A stretch of DNA of 64,000 nt from Coniochaeta sp. PMI_546 (taxonomy: Eukaryota > Ascomycota > Sordariomycetes > Coniochaetales > Coniochaetaceae): assembly GCA_021432605.1 (NCBI GenBank), contig MU271146.1, positions 2,294,001-2,358,000 on the forward strand. Direction: 5' to 3'. This document shows, one piece after another, positions 59,542 through 64,000 of this stretch. How positions within the stretch are numbered: position 1 is the stretch's first letter; every line of letters begins with the position of its first letter. The notes under the pieces are model-generated. The model was not told the origin of the DNA and searched no databases. It was given only the letters and a program-made list of their open reading frames with translations. A program made the translations under genes and the position numbers.

Positions 59542-60660
59542 TCAACTTGAAAAATCGGCCAGTTGGGAAGCCCAGAAGGTGAGGTCTACCCCGCGACTTG
59601 CTTGAGGGTAAATGCGACAGAATGCAAGAAACTCTCCGCTCTGGAGTCTATCGCAGTATGTGGTGCGCTTCAATTGGGCCTGTAGAAAGGGAGCTCCTTC
59701 CCTCCATCCCCTGTCATTGAACAATTTGGTCATGAGCTGCTGGTGTCGCGATGTTGTCCCGGATGCTTCATTGAGGGTGGCAGGCATGACAGGCTCCTCT
59801 ATTCGGGTCCTCTCTGCATTGGTGTGCACTCGCACGTCTAGAGCCCCAGTGGCCTGTTTCCAGGCGTGCAGCAGTGGCTCCTTGTCAATGGCCAGGTCTG
59901 ACAAGGTGCTCAGTCGAAGCACTTTGTTGGTGAGAGCTTCACGAAGATGCGTGTAGCACTCGGCGTCGGATGCGGGCTTCATGCGGGATGTCCTAGCGTC
60001 CTCCATATCTCGGCCTCTATTGTCTAGTCCGACGACAACGACGTAGGGCCATCCCCCTTGCGACATGTTGCAGCCTGCACCTTTTAGATCCAGAATTGTG
60101 ATCGCCCAGCGAGAAGGGGGCCACAATAAGCATCTGCACCTCCCTATAATACGGAACAACAGTCCGGGTGTATGCAGGAAAATGCAAGGGGATCACGAGG
60201 AAGCCAGCCTCAGCAAATCGAGGGACCGACGATGCTTGGAAAGCCCCCTCGAGTGGATCCTGACCTGCTGCAACTACTGCAGCAATGCTTCCATGTTGCC
60301 ATGCACGAGTGAACTCCAAATGTCGATAACCAACTTATATGATAGGGCCTGTGACAGAGAAATGGAATGTTTTGCTGCCGTAACAAAGCCCAAGCTAGTA
60401 ACGTTGGGCCCTGGACGGGACGCCGCATCAAAGGACATTGACAGGCTCGACTCCAACCACTTGATACCGTGACTTCATGTGTTCGTGTTCTGGTATTAGG
60501 ATATCAGTGGTTTCGTTGATCTGCAAAGGTCGGGAAGCGAAGTTTAGCTTACTGCAAGCCAGGGGACAGACTGCCAAGCGGCGAATCTGCCGCGACAATC
60601 TCTTCCTAACAGTGCTCACCGAGACGACCAAACAAGGTGTCTAAAACGATAAGGCTCACG
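59542..60660 (-). pseudogene. broken coding-like gene of unknown family
   Basis: Minus-strand DNA with strong coding character but spread over several frames. Pieces in order are SLIVLDTLFGRL near 60650, NVTSLGFVTAAKHSISLSQA and LVIDIWSSLVHGNMEALLQ, then VVAAGQDPLEGAFQASSVPR and FAEAGFLVIPLHFPAYTRTV. The last is a frame open to the stop at 59542, with GGWPYVVVVGLDNRGRDMED and RTTYCDRLQSGEFLAFCRIY. At least two frame changes lack convincing splice sites, and the longest frame has no early ATG. It looks like a degraded gene of unknown family, or one with introns I cannot place. No domain recognised. Confidence 0.4.
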
Positions 60661-63600
60661 GCCTTGAATGACGGTGAATCATCCTTACTCACCGGTCAAA
60701 CCAAGTCCTTCCAAACATGCACTTTTCAAATGCCAAATTGGGCACATCCGCCTCAGATCACATGTCAGACTGCAGGTCGTACACAGTCCGTGAGCCCTGC
60801 ATCCAAGACACTGTTCGTGTTGGGAGCTGTCGACGTACTATGTCCCTTTGATTCGAGACAGTTCCGATTGATGTGAGGTCAAAAGGGCGCACGGGGGCTC
60901 TTGGTTATCTCTGGATGGCGAACCCTGCATGTAGGCAGTACCGCAATGTTGGACTATGGATATACCGGTACGCCGTATGAGCAAAACGTATGTCGCCGCA
61001 AAGTGTTGCTTGAATCTTGAACAGCAGCGTCCCTTCGGCCCTTAGCAATTCGCCAGCGTGAAGGACAAGCTGCCGTTTCGTGTCAGCGCTGAACGTAGCT
61101 TAGCTCAATGCGGTACGCGTTTGCCAAAATGTGCTAATATCAGACGCCTGACAGCCGCACGTGGCATCGGGTGTTGCATCGCGAGACAACGTGCGGACAT
61201 GCCTGGTTGTAATTTTGAGCTGGTCCGCCGGTGATTGTAAGCCTCGCGAATGACGGGACAGTGAGTGCTAAGGTTGGTGATCGGAATGGTAAGGGATGAT
61301 TGACAGGTGATTGGCCTTGACATGAGGCGACAACAGCTGTGACAGTCAATTCGGTCTTCGGTATGCCGTGGAGACCCGTCCGTCAACTGACAGCCACCAG
61401 TCATGGCGGCCCCTCTTGCTCCCCCGTTCGTAACATTCCGGGGTGTTCTCGGCTCCGTGATTCGGTGCTTTAGCGCTGGAAAGGCCGGTCATGGGATCAA
61501 TCGCACACCCGATGCTACGGGCACTAATCTGTGGGTTGTCCACACATATCCACATCCCCACAGACTCGAGGATCCTGTGGAAGAAGTACGTGTACTGTGT
61601 AGTAGTCAAGATGCAGCGTGAGATCGGGGGTTATCCTGATTTTTGCTGTACGTAGGTTGTGTTCTTGGTTTTTTGTTGTGCTTGGCGGCAATGAACCACA
61701 TCAAGCGTAGAATATACGGTACCGATTCCTGACGGACAAGGACACACAAAGTGACTGTGCTTGGGTAAGGTACATCACTTCACAGGATGGATTTACTAAG
61801 GTAAGGCATTTATCTACCTTGCCTGGAAGGCACGAACGCTGAAACTGGGTGGATCATCCTCACCTTGTTGTTCTTCGACTCTCATGTCAAGGCCATCGGC
61901 CTGGAAGTCTGACTCTCAGTGCAGCGAGCACCATCACCTACTGCTATTCACGTCTGGAGAGGCCACTACCTCATAGCGAGGCGGAATCCCATATATTACT
62001 ACCCTGGCATATGACAAATAGGTGCACCTGGTTGACCTTTTTGAGCTCGCGTGTCTCGGAGAGCAGTAGAAGGCACAGTCTGATAGATACACAACATGTG
62101 GCGGGGGTTTGCATTTGTGAGGGAGAGAGACATGCGCGTACCCGCCAGATCCTAGAGGAGGCTTGCAGGTAATACATAGCTATATATGTACGCTGCGTGT
62201 CCACGGGTAGGTTATATTACCTTCAGCATAGCGAAAGGCATGCAAAGTGTCGCAGATGTGGAAGGAGACCGTCCTTTTGGAGATGGCAGAACCATACCAC
62301 AGTTTTCTATCAATCTGTGGTCGAGGTGAAGCAGGCCCTTACTCAGATACTTGCTGATTTTGACACACGTCTTTGTGCGATGCGAGCGTCTACACCTAGA
62401 TCTTTCGTCCTTCGGTGTGGTCGCCTGTGGCCTGAAGCACACCTTGAACTAATGCAGGAGCGCGACTGGATGCACAAGAAGTGGCTTTTTTTTTTTTGTC
62501 TTCAACCCCTGTCTGGATAGAACAGCGCCTCGTGTGCCATCCAGTATTATGAGTCCTCCTTGCCATCGTGCCTACACGTACTGATCACCAACAACGGTCG
62601 TCACCCCCAACACCACGGCTGCGGATCAGCCCGACCGCTTGATTGGGACGACAGCGGACGCTTGTTCCAGAGGTTCTAGTGTGTGATGTGTTGTGACTGG
62701 AATGGGATTGTCTCGTGCAATCTTGATGGAGTGGCGACCTTGGAGCTTGTAACATTGAGCATCGAAAGCCAACAAATTTCAGCTCTGGTCTCGCATTGCT
62801 TCGACCTGACAGACCAGCATGGAAGTCTCTGCAGAATCAGGTTGCTCAGCAGATCAGCCAAAGTTTGTTGACTGGAGGTCCTCGAAGGGCTGGACAGTGG
62901 ACATAGCTAGGTAGCTTACTACGCAGTAAGATGTGGATGTTTTAATCGACGGACCCATTGAATTTGGCTTCGGCTGCCGAGTCCTTAGCGCCTACCCAAA
63001 CTCCGTCTCGAAAAGGGCACATGAGCAAAAGAAGCCCCCAGTCTGGCGGGTCTCCATTGAGAAGCAACAAAAGCCCACCACCGGCCACATCCCCAGCTTC
63101 AGCTAACTTCCCTCTATTTACCTTACCTGATCTGCCTGCCTCTGCAGCCCTGAACCGTATCGTCCTGGCCTTCGTTTTCTCCCGAGATCCTCCATTGACT
63201 CACATTTGACTCGTTTTCGCCAGAGTCAGGCCAGGCAGAATCACGCTTGACCAAGCGTTCGACACTTGGTGTACCGGCCCCCCGGCTTACTGCGGACCGG
63301 CCAGGTGACCTCGAAAGACTCCATCGTCCTCATCGAAGCGGGGCAGTCTAGAGAGAGACGAAGACAAAGATCCTTGAACCAACGTCACTGGTCTGCGCGA
63401 CACACCTGGTATTTGCACAGTAACCGCTACTACGCAGAAAGGTAGAGGCAGCACATTCAACAGCAACAAAGTCGTGAAAAGGTATGAGCAAGACAATATC
63501 ATCCGGTGGTTGCAAACTGAGATTGGAAGTCAAAGTCACTGCACATCTCCATGCCTCGTACCTGACGTTGTCGTACCTTGCCTTACATCATACAGATTAC

Positions 63601-63799
63601 TGACCTCGCCTTGCCTGCTAGGTAGGTTCGTGCCTGACGTACCTTTCTCCCTCTACGTGGACACTCTGGAGCTTCTGCCCAGTCACGTCACAGTACTTGG
63701 CCGTCGTTTCGCATTGGATCACGCTCTCAGTGCTGCAAGCTTCCACTTTTTTCCCTGCATCACACGATCCCAAATCTCGGTACCCTTTCCATTTGGGTG
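60661..63799. other. gene-poor region, no gene found
   Basis: About 3.1 kb. Short frames only, mostly without ATG. TAAGGTA-type motifs at 61768, 61800 and 63570, and an 11-base T run at 62486-62496. Nothing else recognised. Confidence 0.45.
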
Positions 63800-64000
63800 C
63801 CAACAATAGCACTGCCCTACCTTTTACATCACCATCCTAGATTCCTACCTTGCACAGTATCCTACACGATAGAGCTTTCTATTCTCTCATCTCCTGTTAT
63901 AGGCCTTTGGTTCTCCTCCTTTTCTCACGCTTCACTTGCCCTATTTTGCACCTCACTTGCACATCCAGGCCCAACTTTGTGGGGCTGTTTTTTTGACAAG
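63800..64000 (+). promoter_or_regulatory. pyrimidine-rich leader, probably of a gene beyond the window
   Basis: The last 200 bases are strongly CT-rich on the plus strand, with short TATC/TCTC runs, as in the leaders before other plus-strand genes in this window (for example CAF16 and KNR4). No ATG-started frame of note is inside. Inference from composition only. Confidence 0.35.

Noticed and set aside
62197-62520. 107-codon plus-strand frame
   Set aside because: It starts with GTG, runs through a poly-T tract, and has no recognised motif.
1-64000. Provirus, LTR element, Polinton or other virus-like element
   Set aside because: No reverse transcriptase, integrase, capsid or protein-primed polymerase motif, and no long terminal repeats, were noticed in any frame; a profile search would be needed to exclude short fossils.

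Overview
The window is nuclear DNA of a filamentous ascomycete (Pezizomycotina, most likely Sordariomycetes). Introns are mostly 50-80 bases, with GTRNGT donors and CTRAY-like branch sites. Base composition is near 50 percent GC, coding frames strongly prefer C-ending codons, and nearly every confident gene is a conserved single-copy ascomycete housekeeping gene. I see no rRNA, tRNA, CRISPR, provirus or intact transposon.

Layout, left to right. 1-861: 3' end of Elongator subunit ELP2 (+). 1461-3954: CENP-I/Mis6 kinetochore protein (-). 6757-8486: GNAT acetyltransferase related to the C-terminal part of fungal GH3-GNAT fusion proteins, without the GH3 catalytic barrel (+). 11570-16566: tuberin TSC2 (-). 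18098-21140: nuclear export receptor CSE1 (+). 22375-24505: secreted S10 serine carboxypeptidase (+). 25189-26061: ABC ATPase CAF16 (+). 27524-29575: PH-like conserved fungal protein (-). About 29.6-40.1 kb: a 10.5-kb stretch with no confident gene. 40103-42588: GID7/WDR26 (+). 44015-46451: dynamin-like GTPase VPS1 (+). 47080-47883: alpha/beta-hydrolase-fold protein lacking catalytic residues (-). 48518-51894: exocyst subunit SEC8 (+). 54182-55980: SMI1/KNR4 (+). 57130-57838: VPS68/TMEM50 protein (+). 57.8-64 kb: gene-poor tail that ends in a pyrimidine-rich stretch, probably the leader of a gene beyond the window.

The confident genes do not form a metabolic cluster. Several share themes: vesicle and vacuolar traffic (VPS1, SEC8, VPS68), TOR and cell-wall signalling (TSC2, KNR4), nuclear transport and chromosome segregation (CSE1, CENP-I), and protein or tRNA regulation (GID7, ELP2, CAF16). 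No convincing new multi-gene system was found. The most unusual items are the stand-alone GNAT gene with its own TATA-like element, the hydrolase-fold pseudoenzyme, the absence of an ATG at the expected start of GID7, and several coding-looking but broken or orphan frames hidden in the gene deserts. Perfect palindromes and a dispersed GGTAAGGTA-type motif also occur in the intergenic DNA.
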